From Leifsonia sp. AK011 (GTDB lineage Bacteria > Actinomycetota > Actinomycetes > Actinomycetales > Microbacteriaceae): DNA of 64,000 nt. The stretch covers positions 1,426,001 to 1,490,000 of the forward strand of contig NZ_JACCCH010000001.1 of assembly GCF_013410945.1 (NCBI RefSeq). The letters run 5' to 3'. The position numbers and the translations under genes were made by a program. The notes beneath the pieces are model-generated. The model worked only from the letters and a program-made list of their open reading frames with translations, had not been told where the DNA came from and ran no database searches. Position 1 is the first letter of the stretch; each line of letters opens with the position of its first letter. Shown here piece by piece: positions 37,755 through 47,600 of this stretch.

Positions 37755-39037
37755 CAGCGCGCACCTGCCTTCGATGTGTCGGTCGTCGTGGCAAGTATCT
37801 GATCGACAACATCGGTGGGCAGCGGAGGTTGAAGTACCGCTATCTCCTCGGTGCTGGTGCCGGGGCCGAGAGCGACCAGGAGTGTGACGCGGGGTACGAC
37901 TCCCACGAGGCGCCCGGCATCGTCGACGACAGCAACGGGGAGTGGGGTTTCCACCGACGGAACGAACAGGTCGATCAGTGGTGTCGACGCGAGCACCGGC
38001 TGGTCGACCTTCCGCACGATGGCGTCGATGCTCGTGCTGCCCTCTCGCACGAGCCTGAGGGCATCCCGGTCGTGGACGATCCCGCGAAGAGTGCGGTCGC
38101 GACCGACGACGTACGCGGCGGAGGTCTGGAGGTCGCGCATCGTCTTCAGCGCAGCGCGGGGACCAGCCGTGGACTGCACGAGAGGGCGCGCCGGCTCCAT
38201 GACGCTCGCGGCGGTGAGTACTCGGGCACGGTCGACATCGCCGACGAACTGCGCGACATAGTCGTTTGCCGGATCCGTGAGGATGTCCTCCGGCGTGCCG
38301 ATCTGCACGATACGGCCGTCGCGCATGACAGCGATGCGATCTCCGAGCAGCATCGCCTCATTCAGGTCGTGGGTGATGAAGACGATCGTTTTGCCGAGGC
38401 TCGATTGGAGTTCGAGCAGTTCCTCCTGCATCTCCCGACGAATCAGCGGGTCGAGCGCGCTGAAGGCCTCATCCATGAGGAGCACGTCGGTATCCGCCGC
38501 CAGGGCGCGCGCGAGACCCACCCGCTGCTGCATCCCACCGGAGAGCTCGGACGGAAGCCGGTCGCCCCACCCGCCAAGCCCCACGAGTTCCGTCGTGGTG
38601 CGGGCGCGCTCGAGGCGTTCCGCTCGGGCAACGCCCTGAATCTCGAGCCCGTACGCGACGTTCTCGAGCACAGTCCGATGCGGAAGTAGCGCGAAGTGCT
38701 GGAAGACCATCGAGATCCGCTCGCGTCGAATTGCGCGGATGCGACGCGGAGAGGCACCCGTGATCGTGTCGCCGCCGATCGATACGGAGCCGGAGGTTGC
38801 CTCCAGGAGTCCGTTGAGCATGCGGATGAGCGTCGACTTGCCGGACCCTGATAGGCCCATCACGACGAAGATCTCTCCTTCGCGGACGTCGAAGGAGGCG
38901 TCGATGACGGCCGCCATGGTGTCGTCGCCAAGGTCGTCGCGCGTAGCGCCGCTCCGTAGCTTCTGCACGGAGTCGAGAGGATTTCTGCCGAAGACCTTGA
39001 ATAGTCGTTCAACGTGGAGGGCAATGCTGTCAGTCAC
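37754..39037 (-). CDS. Glycine betaine/proline ABC transporter ATP-binding protein with CBS domains
   Basis: A 427-residue protein: an N-terminal betaine-type helix region (LFKVFGRNP), Walker [10 protein letters not shown], signature LSGGMQQR, Walker [13 protein letters not shown] and a C-terminal tandem CBS pair from about residue 285. In OpuA the CBS domains sense ionic strength. GTG 39037 has AGGAA upstream. It is the first gene of the operon. An inverted repeat at 39112-39128 lies 75 nt upstream. Confidence 0.93.
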   Translation of the reverse strand: MTDSIALHVERLFKVFGRNPLDSVQKLRSGATRDDLGDDTMAAVIDASFDVREGEIFVVMGLSGSGKSTLIRMLNGLLEATSGSVSIGGDTITGASPRRIRAIRRERISMVFQHFALLPHRTVLENVAYGLEIQGVARAERLERARTTTELVGLGGWGDRLPSELSGGMQQRVGLARALAADTDVLLMDEAFSALDPLIRREMQEELLELQSSLGKTIVFITHDLNEAMLLGDRIAVMRDGRIVQIGTPEDILTDPANDYVAQFVGDVDRARVLTAASVMEPARPLVQSTAGPRAALKTMRDLQTSAAYVVGRDRTLRGIVHDRDALRLVREGSTSIDAIVRKVDQPVLASTPLIDLFVPSVETPLPVAVVDDAGRLVGVVPRVTLLVALGPGTSTEEIAVLQPPLPTDVVDQILATTTDTSKAGAR

Positions 39038-39397
39038 GGATTCCTGTGCCCACGCGAATAGCGCGGGTCTCGGGTTACGTCCGGGCGCTCAGGTCGCTAT
39101 CGATGTCTCGAGGGATCGTGATGATCCCGAGTCGTCCGACGTGCAGACACGAGCAGCCATACGAACGTCACACTGTCGGTAACGTTCGCGGCCTGGTTGT
39201 CAGGGCGGGTACTCCTCGGTCGTGTCGGACGCGTCGCCGGGAGGCACAGCCGAACCTAGCGTCGTTAGCTCGTCATCTCCACCTGAGGAACCGAGCACGA
39301 TTCGCCGAACCTGTCGAAATCCCCGTACCTCCGGTGAACTGACCCTCGCGGCGTCGCCCGGTCGTTGTGAAGTCGTTACCGCGGTCGGTCACGGAAG
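39038..39397. other. 360-nt gap upstream of the betaine importer operon: no gene; likely its control region
   Basis: No credible coding frame. It contains GGGATC and GATCCC (39112-39117 and 39123-39128) with a 5-nt spacer, a possible operator or small hairpin 75-90 nt upstream of the betaine ATPase start. I see nothing else recognisable, and no riboswitch. Confidence 0.6.
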
Positions 39398-39880
39398 CTA
39401 CTCCGCCGAGCCCTCCACAGAGCCCGTGATCGGCCCCGTCTCGTCGAAGAGGTAGCAGAGGATCTCGCGATCCCCTTCTGCCCAGCTCTCCTCGGTGGGG
39501 AAGTAGTAGCCGATCGAGTACTTGGAGTCACCCGCTTCGATGCCGGTGAACGTTGCGAAGTTCGCGGTACAGTCGGCGTTGGCCTGGGCCGTGATGGTCT
39601 CCTCGTCCGGGAAGTCCCCGTCCGGAATCTGCACTGAGGCGAAGACCTCGCTCTCGTGCGGCTTCTCGCACTCGATCGTGGGGACCGTGTCGACCTCGCC
39701 GACGCCGCTGTCGTTGAGACAGTCCCCGACGACGATGGCGAAGGCATCCGTGTCCACCCCGTCAGCCGTGTTGACGTCCGTGGGCTCGGGGGCGCCAGCG
39801 CAACCGGCCAGGGCAAGAGCAGCGGTAGCGATCAGGATGACGCCGTATCGGCGCGTGAGCGAGGTCGAGATCGTGGCCAT
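39398..39880 (-). CDS. Septum-formation family lipoprotein
   Basis: A 160-residue lipoprotein: signal helix ending LALAGC (lipid Cys about residue 27), then a septum-formation domain pattern: VVGDCLND, TIECEKPHESEVFASVQIPDGDFP, YYFPTEESWAEGDREILCYLF. The Cys residues probably form disulfides outside the membrane. Despite the family name, a division role is not established. It stands alone. Confidence 0.8.
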   Translation of the reverse strand: MATISTSLTRRYGVILIATAALALAGCAGAPEPTDVNTADGVDTDAFAIVVGDCLNDSGVGEVDTVPTIECEKPHESEVFASVQIPDGDFPDEETITAQANADCTANFATFTGIEAGDSKYSIGYYFPTEESWAEGDREILCYLFDETGPITGSVEGSAE

Positions 39881-39937
39881 GGCCGGTGCCCCTTAGGAAG
39901 TCTGTGTGCGGTCAGGGACCTGAGAAGAATCGTCGGT

Positions 39938-40729
39938 CTACTGGGAGTTTAGTGCGGCAAGAACGCGATCGTGCAGCAACCCATTCGTCGCCAGTGCCGA
40001 TCCGTTCCATGGCCCCGGCACGCCATCCACCGAGGTGAATCGCCCGCCAGCCTCCTCGATGATGGGGATGAGCGCGGCCATGTCGTAGGGCTTCAGGTCG
40101 AACTCGCTGACGATGTCGAGTGCGCCCTCCGCGAGCAGCATGTACGACCACATGTCGCCGATCGCGCGTGAGCGCCACACGCTTCGCGAGAGTGCGACGA
40201 CGTCGTCGAGGCGCCCCTCCTCATCCCAGCCCTGCAGGCTGTTGTAGCTGAGGGATGCATCGGCGATCTCGCTCACCCCGCTGACCGCGAGTCTCTTCGG
40301 CTCCTCGCCGTGTGACATCCCCCATGCACCGTGGCCCGCCGCCGCGTACCAGCGACGCCCGAGCGCGGGTGCGCTCACCACTCCCACGATCGGGATCCCG
40401 TCGATGGCAAGGGCGATGAGCGTGCCCCAGATCGGCACTCCCCGCAGGAAGTTGGCGGTTCCATCGATCGGGTCGATGATCCACTGGCGGCTTCCCGTGC
40501 CCTGCGTTCCGTACTCCTCACCCAGGATGGAGTCGCCGGGCCGAGCCGCCTCGATGCCGCTGCGGATGCTGCGCTCCACCGCCTGGTCGGCGTCTGTCAC
40601 GGGCGTGCGGTCCGGCTTTGTCGTGACGACGAGATCCACGGAGTGGAACCGGTCGAGCGACAGCAGGTCGGCGTTGCCGGCGAGGGAGAGGGCGAGCGAG
40701 AGGTCGTCTGCGGGGGAGTAGTCCGTCAC
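39938..40729 (-). CDS. hisN: Histidinol-phosphatase (inositol monophosphatase superfamily)
   Basis: A 263-residue enzyme with the Mg2+ ligands of the IMPase fold: GEEYG, WIIDPIDGTANFLRG and the late WSYMLLAEGALDIV. In actinobacteria this subgroup supplies the histidinol-phosphatase of histidine synthesis. GTG 40729 overlaps the rsgA stop (GTGA), and the order aroA-rsgA-hisN is the usual actinobacterial one, supporting the hisN call over a generic IMPase. Confidence 0.9.
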   Translation of the reverse strand: MTDYSPADDLSLALSLAGNADLLSLDRFHSVDLVVTTKPDRTPVTDADQAVERSIRSGIEAARPGDSILGEEYGTQGTGSRQWIIDPIDGTANFLRGVPIWGTLIALAIDGIPIVGVVSAPALGRRWYAAAGHGAWGMSHGEEPKRLAVSGVSEIADASLSYNSLQGWDEEGRLDDVVALSRSVWRSRAIGDMWSYMLLAEGALDIVSEFDLKPYDMAALIPIIEEAGGRFTSVDGVPGPWNGSALATNGLLHDRVLAALNSQ

Positions 40730-41757
40730 GATCCCAGCGTAGCGATGAGCCGCTGGAACGAGTCGAGGCGCTGCCGCCCGGCCTCACCGAGCTCGCCGGC
40801 CTGGACGCCCAGGATGATCGCGCAGTCCGGTGTGCCCGGTAGGTGCGTGCATCCGCGAGGGCAGTCCTCGGCGAGCCCGGCCAGGTCGGTGAAGGATGCA
40901 AGGATGCTCGCCGGATCCACGTGGCCCAGCCCGAACGACCGCACACCCGGCGTATCGACGATCCACCCATTGCCGAGTCGGTACGAGATGGTGGAGGACG
41001 ACGTGTGCCTTCCGCGCCCCGTGACGTCGTTCACGCGCCCGATCGCGCGGTTGGCGTCGGGTACGAGGGCGTTCACGAGCGTCGACTTTCCGACGCCCGA
41101 GTGACCGACAGCCACCGTGGTGTGCCCGTCGAGCAGTTCGATCAGTTCGTCGATGGGCACGGCATCCGACCCGCTCGTGACGATCGTGAGGTCGAGCCCG
41201 GCGAAGTTCCCGAGGAACTCGGCAGGGTCGGCGAGGTCGGTCTTCGTGATGACGAGGATCGGGTGGATGCCCGCGTCGTAGGCCGCGACAAGGTACCGGT
41301 CCACCAGCCGGGGTCGGGGCTCGGGGTTCGCGGCGGCCACAACGATGAGCATCTGGTCGGCGTTGGCGACGATCACGCGCTCGACGGCGTCGGTATCGTC
41401 GGCGCTGCGACGGAGCAGTGTAGTGCGGGGCTGGATGCGCACGATGCGTGCCAGGGAGCCTTCCGAACCGGTCGTATCACCCACGAGATCCACGTAGTCA
41501 CCGGTCACGATGGCCTTGCGGCCCAGCTCGCGAGCGCGGGTAGCGACGATCTGTCGTTCCTCCGCGCCTCCCTCGTCGACCCAGACACCGTATCGACCGC
41601 GGTCGACGCTGAAGACGCGGCCGGGTATCGCGTCCGTGTGCTCGGGGCGGAGTTTGCTGCGCGGCTTGTTGCCCTTGGGGTTCGGGCGCACACGGGCATC
41701 CGTCTCGTCGTACTCGGACCAGGCGTCCTCGTCGTCGGAGTCGGTCAACCAGCTCAT
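40726..41757 (-). CDS. rsgA: Ribosome small-subunit-dependent GTPase A
   Basis: A 343-residue circularly permuted GTPase: OB-fold first, then TKTDLAD (G4), GHSGVGKSTL (G1) and DTPGV (G3), ending with the zinc knuckle CPRGCTHLPGTPDC. It aids 30S maturation. ATG 41757 is 5 nt after the aroA stop. The N-terminal 40 residues are an acidic then basic extension. Confidence 0.95.
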   Translation of the reverse strand: MSWLTDSDDEDAWSEYDETDARVRPNPKGNKPRSKLRPEHTDAIPGRVFSVDRGRYGVWVDEGGAEERQIVATRARELGRKAIVTGDYVDLVGDTTGSEGSLARIVRIQPRTTLLRRSADDTDAVERVIVANADQMLIVVAAANPEPRPRLVDRYLVAAYDAGIHPILVITKTDLADPAEFLGNFAGLDLTIVTSGSDAVPIDELIELLDGHTTVAVGHSGVGKSTLVNALVPDANRAIGRVNDVTGRGRHTSSSTISYRLGNGWIVDTPGVRSFGLGHVDPASILASFTDLAGLAEDCPRGCTHLPGTPDCAIILGVQAGELGEAGRQRLDSFQRLIATLGS

Positions 41758-41762
41758 ACGCG

Positions 41763-43178
41763 CTACAGCGTTCCGAGTTCGCCGGATGCGGACGTGCCTT
41801 CGGCGACAGCGAGCGTGCGACCGGTCCACAGGGCCGCGAACTGGGGGAGTGTCTTCGAGGTGGTGTCGATGTCCTCGACCTCGACGCCCGGCACCGCGAG
41901 CCCGATGATGGCTCCGGTCGTGGCCATCCGGTGGTCCTCGTAGGTGTGCCACAGTCCGGCGCCAAGCGGTGCGGGTTCGATCGCGAGACCATCATCGAGC
42001 TCCGTGACATTGCCGCCCAGGCCGTTGATCTCGGCGGCAAGAGCCGCCAGCCGGTCGGTCTCGTGACCGCGAAGATGACCGATGCCGGTGATGCGGCTGG
42101 GGGTGCTCGCCAGCGCAGCGATCCCCACGATCGCGGGGGCGAGCTCGCCACCCGCGGACAGATCGATGTCCACACCCGGAAGAGTCGCGCCGCCCAGAAG
42201 GCCAACGCCTCCATCGACAGTGAGGGAGCCATCGGCCCGCGTCACTCCCGCTCCGAAGAGCGGAAGGATCGTCTCGAGGTGCGCGCCTACCTGAGTGGTG
42301 ACATCCGGCCAGCCGTCGATCGTCACTGTGCCGCCGGCCACGATGGCGGCCGCGAGGAACGGCGCGGCATTCGAGAGGTCGGGCTCGATGTCGATCTCGC
42401 CACCGGCAATCGCCTGCGGTTCGACGGTCCAGAGGCCCGGCTCCGGGCTCTCCACGGTGACTCCGCGGGCGGCGAGGCACTCGATGGTCATCTCGATGTG
42501 CGGGATGCTCGGCAGGTGCTCGCCCGTGTGGCGCAGCCGGAGGCCGCGCGTGAACCGTGGTGCCGAGAGCAGAAGGCCCGACACGAACTGGCTGGACGCG
42601 GATGCATCGATCTCGAGCTCGCCGCCCTCCACCGATCCCGTTCCGTACACGCTGAAGGGGAGCACGCCGCGTCCATCGTCGTTCACGTCGACGCCGAGGG
42701 TACGGAGAGCGTCGATCATCGTGCGCATCGGGCGACGGCGGGCGCTGGCATCCCCGTCGAAGACGACGGGACCGAGCGCGAGGGAGGCGACCGGCGGAAC
42801 GAAGCGCATGACCGTGCCGGCGAGTCCGCAATCGATGGACGAACTACCGATGAGTTCGCCGGGGGTGATGAGCAGATCGGGTCCGAACTCGCCGTCGCCC
42901 TCCACCTCCTCGATGGTCGCGCCGAGGTTGCGCAGGGCCTCGATCATGAGCGCGGAGTCGCGCGAATGCAGCGGCCTGCGCAGGAGCGTGGGGGAGTCCG
43001 CGAGGGCGGAGAGCACGAGCTCACGGTTGGTGAGACTCTTGGAACCGGGGAGTTGGAGGCGTGCATCCAGCCGTCCGGTTGCGGTGGGCGCGAGCCACGG
43101 ACCGGACTCGTCGACGGGCACGAGCTCGTCATCGCCATAGGGACTGAACTCGGGACCGGAATACCTGTAGACCTGCAT
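41763..43178 (-). CDS. aroA: 3-phosphoshikimate 1-carboxyvinyltransferase (EPSP synthase)
   Basis: A 471-residue EPSP synthase: LPGSKSLTNRELVLSALA near residue 43, AGTVMRFVPP and GHLRGHETDRLAALA. It makes EPSP in the shikimate pathway. TACTGT (complement of 43187-43192) is 8 nt before the ATG, so the message may be leaderless. It is divergent from the sigma factor gene across a short gap, as in other actinobacteria. Confidence 0.96.
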   Translation of the reverse strand: MQVYRYSGPEFSPYGDDELVPVDESGPWLAPTATGRLDARLQLPGSKSLTNRELVLSALADSPTLLRRPLHSRDSALMIEALRNLGATIEEVEGDGEFGPDLLITPGELIGSSSIDCGLAGTVMRFVPPVASLALGPVVFDGDASARRRPMRTMIDALRTLGVDVNDDGRGVLPFSVYGTGSVEGGELEIDASASSQFVSGLLLSAPRFTRGLRLRHTGEHLPSIPHIEMTIECLAARGVTVESPEPGLWTVEPQAIAGGEIDIEPDLSNAAPFLAAAIVAGGTVTIDGWPDVTTQVGAHLETILPLFGAGVTRADGSLTVDGGVGLLGGATLPGVDIDLSAGGELAPAIVGIAALASTPSRITGIGHLRGHETDRLAALAAEINGLGGNVTELDDGLAIEPAPLGAGLWHTYEDHRMATTGAIIGLAVPGVEVEDIDTTSKTLPQFAALWTGRTLAVAEGTSASGELGTL

Positions 43179-43271
43179 CGGTTACCACAGTATCGGGCCA
43201 TTCGACCCTCGCGAGGAGATAGCGCATGCTGGCACAGGTACTGGAACGCGATACGCGCGTACCCGGCGACC

Positions 43272-43277
43272 TAGACT
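43272..43277 (+). promoter_or_regulatory. -10-like box for a leaderless sigH transcript
   Basis: TAGACT lies 8 nt before ATG 43286, matching the leaderless spacing seen at many starts in this window. It lies inside the longer sigH frame that begins at ATG 43226. Confidence 0.5.
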
Positions 43278-43285
43278 GGGCGCTG

Positions 43286-43951
43286 ATGAGTACCGAGACG
43301 CCCTTCGAGGGCGACGACCAAACCGCAGCCGAGACTCCAGGCGAAGGGGTTGACCCCACTAGCGCGGAGGCCCTCCGCGCTCTCTTCGAAGAGCAGGCCC
43401 TCCCCTACATGGACCAGCTCTATGCCGCGGCGATGCGCATGACGCGCAACCCGGCCGACGCTGCTGACCTCGTCCAGGAGACCTTCGTCAAGGCGTTCCA
43501 GGCCTTCGGCCAGTACACGCAGGGCACCAACCTCAAGGCGTGGCTGTACCGCATCCAGACCAACACCTTCATCAACACGTATCGCAAGAAGCAGCGCGAC
43601 CCTTTCCAGGGGAGCATCGACGACCTCGAGGAGTGGCAGGTCGGCAGCGCCGAGTCGGTCACCCAGTCGCGGTCGACCCGCTCGGCGGAGGCCGAGGCCA
43701 TCGATCACCTGCCCGATAGCGATGTGAAGGAAGCCCTGCAGGCGGTTCCCGAGGACTTCCGCCTGGCGGTGTACCTCGCCGACGTCGAGGGCTTCTCATA
43801 CCAGGACATCGCGGACATCATGAAGACCCCCGTGGGCACCGTGATGAGCCGCCTCCACCGCGGGCGCCGCATGCTGCGCGAGCTGCTCGCCGACTACGCA
43901 CGCGAACGCGGCATCGTCGCCGCACCCACCTCATCGAGGAGCACGAAATGA
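43286..43951 (+). CDS. sigH: SigH/SigR-type ECF sigma factor
   Basis: A 221-residue ECF sigma factor: region 2 ([46 protein letters not shown]) and region 4 ([36 protein letters not shown]). It controls thiol-oxidative stress genes. The frame also opens at ATG 43226 with GAGGAG upstream, adding 20 residues; both starts look usable. The 3' end overlaps the anti-sigma gene by 4 nt. Confidence 0.92.
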   Translation: MSTETPFEGDDQTAAETPGEGVDPTSAEALRALFEEQALPYMDQLYAAAMRMTRNPADAADLVQETFVKAFQAFGQYTQGTNLKAWLYRIQTNTFINTYRKKQRDPFQGSIDDLEEWQVGSAESVTQSRSTRSAEAEAIDHLPDSDVKEALQAVPEDFRLAVYLADVEGFSYQDIADIMKTPVGTVMSRLHRGRRMLRELLADYARERGIVAAPTSSRSTK

Positions 43952-44178
43952 CCGACTGCGGATGTGACAAAGCCAAGGCGGAGCTCGAGGAGTACCTGCA
44001 CCGCGAACTCAGCCCCGAGGACTTCCAGGACATCACCGACCATCTCGAGGGCTGCGAGGACTGCTCGACCGAGCACCTCGTGGGCATTACGCTGACCCTG
44101 AAGATGCAGAAGGCGTGCCAGGAGAAGGCTCCAGAGGAGCTTCGGGCGGCCATCATCGCCCGATTGGAGAACGCATAG
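43948..44178 (+). CDS. rsrA: RsrA-like redox-sensitive anti-sigma factor
   Basis: A 76-residue zinc-binding anti-sigma factor: the ZAS motif HLEGCEDC (H-x3-C-x2-C) plus CGCD near the N-terminus that supplies further thiols. Under disulfide stress it releases the cognate sigma factor. It overlaps sigH (ATGA) and abuts yccF, whose start overlaps its stop by one base. Confidence 0.94.
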   Translation: MTDCGCDKAKAELEEYLHRELSPEDFQDITDHLEGCEDCSTEHLVGITLTLKMQKACQEKAPEELRAAIIARLENA

Positions 44179-44585
44179 TGAATACAGTCCTGAACATCAT
44201 CTGGTTGGTGTTCTCGGGCTTCTGGCTGTTCCTCGGCTACGTGCTGGCCGGCATCATCTGCTGCATCCTCATTGTCACGATTCCGTGGGGAATCGCCTCC
44301 TTCCGGATAGCCAACTACGTGCTGTGGCCCTTCGGTCGCCAGGTCGTGCAGAAGCCGACGGCTGGAGCCTTCACGTTCATCGGTAACGTCATCTGGTTCA
44401 TCTTCGCCGGACTGTGGCTCGCGATCGGACACATCGTCTCCGGCGTCGCCCTGGCGATCACCATCATCGGCATCCCGCTCGCGATCGCCGACTTCAAGAT
44501 GATCCCGATCTCGCTGGCCCCGCTCGGCAAGGAGATCGTCCCGACCGGTGGCCGCACGATCGTCGCGCCCCAGCTCACGAACTAA
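44178..44585 (+). CDS. YccF-family inner membrane protein
   Basis: A 135-residue protein with two YccF units, each of the type NIIWLVFSGFWLFLGY and NVIWFIFAGLWLAIGH, followed by IPWGIASFRIANY and IPLAIADFKMIPISLAPLG. Function unknown. GTG 44178 overlaps the rsrA stop, so it may be co-transcribed with the sigma factor. Ends at the 56-nt hairpin. Confidence 0.88.
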   Translation: MNTVLNIIWLVFSGFWLFLGYVLAGIICCILIVTIPWGIASFRIANYVLWPFGRQVVQKPTAGAFTFIGNVIWFIFAGLWLAIGHIVSGVALAITIIGIPLAIADFKMIPISLAPLGKEIVPTGGRTIVAPQLTN

Positions 44586-44590
44586 ATTCT

Positions 44591-44646
44591 GAGGTAAGGC
44601 AAACGGCCCCTCTCGCTTGCGCGGGAAGGGCCGTTTCGCTTACCTC
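44591..44646. terminator. 56-nt hairpin between convergent yccF and kgd
   Basis: 19-nt arms (44591-44609 and 44628-44646, two adjacent mismatches) around an 18-nt loop, between two convergent stops. The outer bases GAGGTAAG/CTTACCTC and the total length equal those of the hairpin at 8945. Confidence 0.78.
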
Positions 44647-44652
44647 AGGTAG

Positions 44653-47600
44653 TTACAGGGCGAGCGCTCGGTTGATGAGGTCGGCCTGCTCGATGGCGCT
44701 GCGCTTCGAGGAGCCCGTCGCGGGAGACGCGGATGCCGGGCGCGAGGCCACCTTGATGGTGCGACCCTGCAGGTGCCGAACCACTTCGAGGCACATGAAC
44801 GGCCAGGCACCCTGGTTCTCGGGCTCATCCTGCGTCCACACGAGGTCGGCGTTCGGGTACTGCTCGAGAACGCGGTTGAGGCCCTCGGCGGGAACCGGAT
44901 AGAACTGCTCCATCCGCACGACCGCGATGTCCTGCACCTCGCGCTTGTCGAGTTCGGCGATGAGGTCGTAGTAGATCTTGCCGGAGGTGAGCAGAACGCG
45001 CTTGATCGCGCTCTTGTCCGCGAGGCGGTTGTCGTCGATCACGGGCTCGAACTTTCCGCTCGTGAAGTCCGATACCTCGCTCGTGGCGCCACGCAGTCGC
45101 AGCATCGCCTTCGGGGTGAAGACGATGAGCGGGGTGCGCGGACGCTCGTAGGCCTGGCGGCGGAGGAGGTGGAAGTACGACGCTGGTGTCGAGGGGCGCG
45201 CGACGGTCATGTTGTTCTCCGCGCACAGCTGCAGGTACCGCTCGATCCTCGCGGAGGAGTGGTCCGGCCCCTGGCCCTCGTAGCCGTGCGGCAGCAGCAG
45301 CACGACACTCGAGCGCTGACCCCACTTCTGCTCGGCGCTCGAGATGAACTCGTCGATGACTGTCTGGGCGCCGTTGGCGAAGTCGCCGAACTGTGCCTCC
45401 CACAGCACGAGAGCGTCGGCACGCTCCACGGAGTAGCCGTACTCGAAGCCCATCGCCGCGTACTCGCTCAGGAGCGAGTCGTAGATCCAGAGCCGAGCCT
45501 GGTTCTCCGTGAGGTTCGCCAGCGGCAGCCATTCCTGGCCGTTCTCACGGTCGTGGAGCACCGCGTGGCGCTGGACGAAGGTGCCGCGCCGGGTGTCCTG
45601 GCCCGCCATGCGTACGGGAGTGCCCTCGATGAGGAGCGAGCCGAGAGCGAGAAGTTCACCGAAGCCCCAGTCGATGTTGCCGTTGCGGCTCATGTCGACG
45701 CGCTTCTTGAGGAGAGCCTGCAGCTTCGGATGCACGGTGAACCCGGCAGGCGGGTTGTCCTGTGCGTCGCCGATGAGGTGAATGACCGACTCCGGCACCG
45801 CCGTCGATTCCGGCTCGCCCGCGGGCTGCTCGTGGCGCTGCGACTCTGGCTTCTCGAGATCGGCCACGGCCTCGCCATCCGCCGTGATGATCGGGATCGT
45901 GCCCGTCTGCGCGGCATGGGTCTCGGCGAACGCACGCTCGAGGCTGTCCTGGAAGCTGCGGTGGGCAGCCTCGAACTCCTCCTGCGTGATGTCGCCACGA
46001 CCGACGAGGGCCTCAGTGTAGAGGGTGCGCACCGAACGCTTGGCCTCGATCAGGTTGTACATGAGCGGCTGCGTCATCGAGGGGTCGTCGCCCTCGTTGT
46101 GACCGCGTCGGCGGTAGCAGATGAGGTCGATGACGACGTCGCGGTGGAACGCCTGGCGGTAGGCGAACGCGAGTTCGGCGACGCGCACCACGGCCTCCGG
46201 GTCATCCCCGTTGACGTGGAAGATCGGTGCCTGGATGGTCTTCGCGACATCCGTCGAGTAGGTCGACGTGCGACCCTCCTTCGGCGGGGTCGTGAAGCCG
46301 ACCTGGTTGTTGATGTTGACGTGGATGGTGCCACCCGTGCGGTAGGCACGGAGCTGCGACATCTGCAGGATCTCGACCACGATGCCCTGGCCGGCCATGG
46401 CGGCATCGCCGTGGACCATGAGGGGCAGCACGCTGAACGAGCCGATGGGCCTGCGGTCCTGCTTCGCGCGAACGATGCCCTCAAGCACGCCGTCGACCGC
46501 CTCGAGGTGCGACGGGTTGGCCGCGAGGTAGACCGGAATGGTCTCGCCGCCAGCAGCGGTGAACGAGCCCTCCGTTCCGAGGTGGTACTTGACGTCGCCG
46601 GAGCCCTGGACGGTCTTCGGGTCCTGGGTTCCCTCGAACTCACGGAAGATCTGCCCGTAGGTCTTGCCCGCGATGTTGGTCAGCACGTTGAGGCGACCGC
46701 GGTGGGCCATGCCGATCGCGACCTCCTCCAGCTGCTCCTCCGCCGCCTTCTGCAGCACCGCGTCGAGGAGTGCGACGAGGGACTCGCCGCCCTCGAGGCT
46801 GAAGCGCTTCTGGCCGACGTACTTCGTCTGCAGGAACGTCTCGAATGCTTCGGCCTCGTTGAGCTTGCCGAGGATGCGCAGCTGCTCGTCGTGGCCGGGC
46901 TTGGTGTACTTCTGCTCGACGTGCTCCTGGAACCAGCGACGCTGCACCGGGTCCTGGATGTGCATGTACTCGATGCCGATCGTGCGGCAGTAGGAGTCGC
47001 GCAGCACACCGAGGATGTCGCGCAGCAGCATCGTGCGCCTGCCGCCGAAGCCGCCCGTGACGAACTCGCGGTCCAGGTCCCAGAAGGTCAGGCCGTGGCT
47101 CGAGATGTCGAGGTCGGGGTGCGAGCGCTGGCGGTACTCGAGAGGGTCGGTGTCGGCCATGAGGTGACCACGCACACGGAAGGCGTTGATGAGCTCCTGC
47201 ACGCGGGCGGTCTTGTCGACGTTGTCGGCGAGATCGACCGAAATGTCGGCAGCCCAGTGGATGGGGTCGTAGGGGATGCGAAGTGCCGCGAAGATCTCCT
47301 GGTAGAAGTCACGCTCGCCGATGAGGAGCTCGTGGATCTTCTTGAGGAACTCGCCGGAGCCCGCACCCTGGATGACGCGGTGGTCGTACGTGCTCGTGAG
47401 GGTGATCGTCTTTCCGATCGCCAGCTCGGCGAGGGTCTTGGGGCTCGCACCCTGGAACTCGGCCGGGTACTCGAGGGCACCAGCGCCGACGATGCATCCC
47501 GCGCCGCGCATGAGACGGGGAACGGAGTGCTCAGTGCCGATGCCGCCCGGGTTGGTGAGCGAGATCGTGTTGCCCTGGAAGTCGGACGCGGTCAGCTTGC

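Noticed and set aside
39222-39455. 77-codon plus-strand frame in the gap upstream of the betaine importer operon
   Set aside because: Ser/Pro/Thr-rich without family features, no binding site, and it overlaps the septum-formation lipoprotein gene in antisense.
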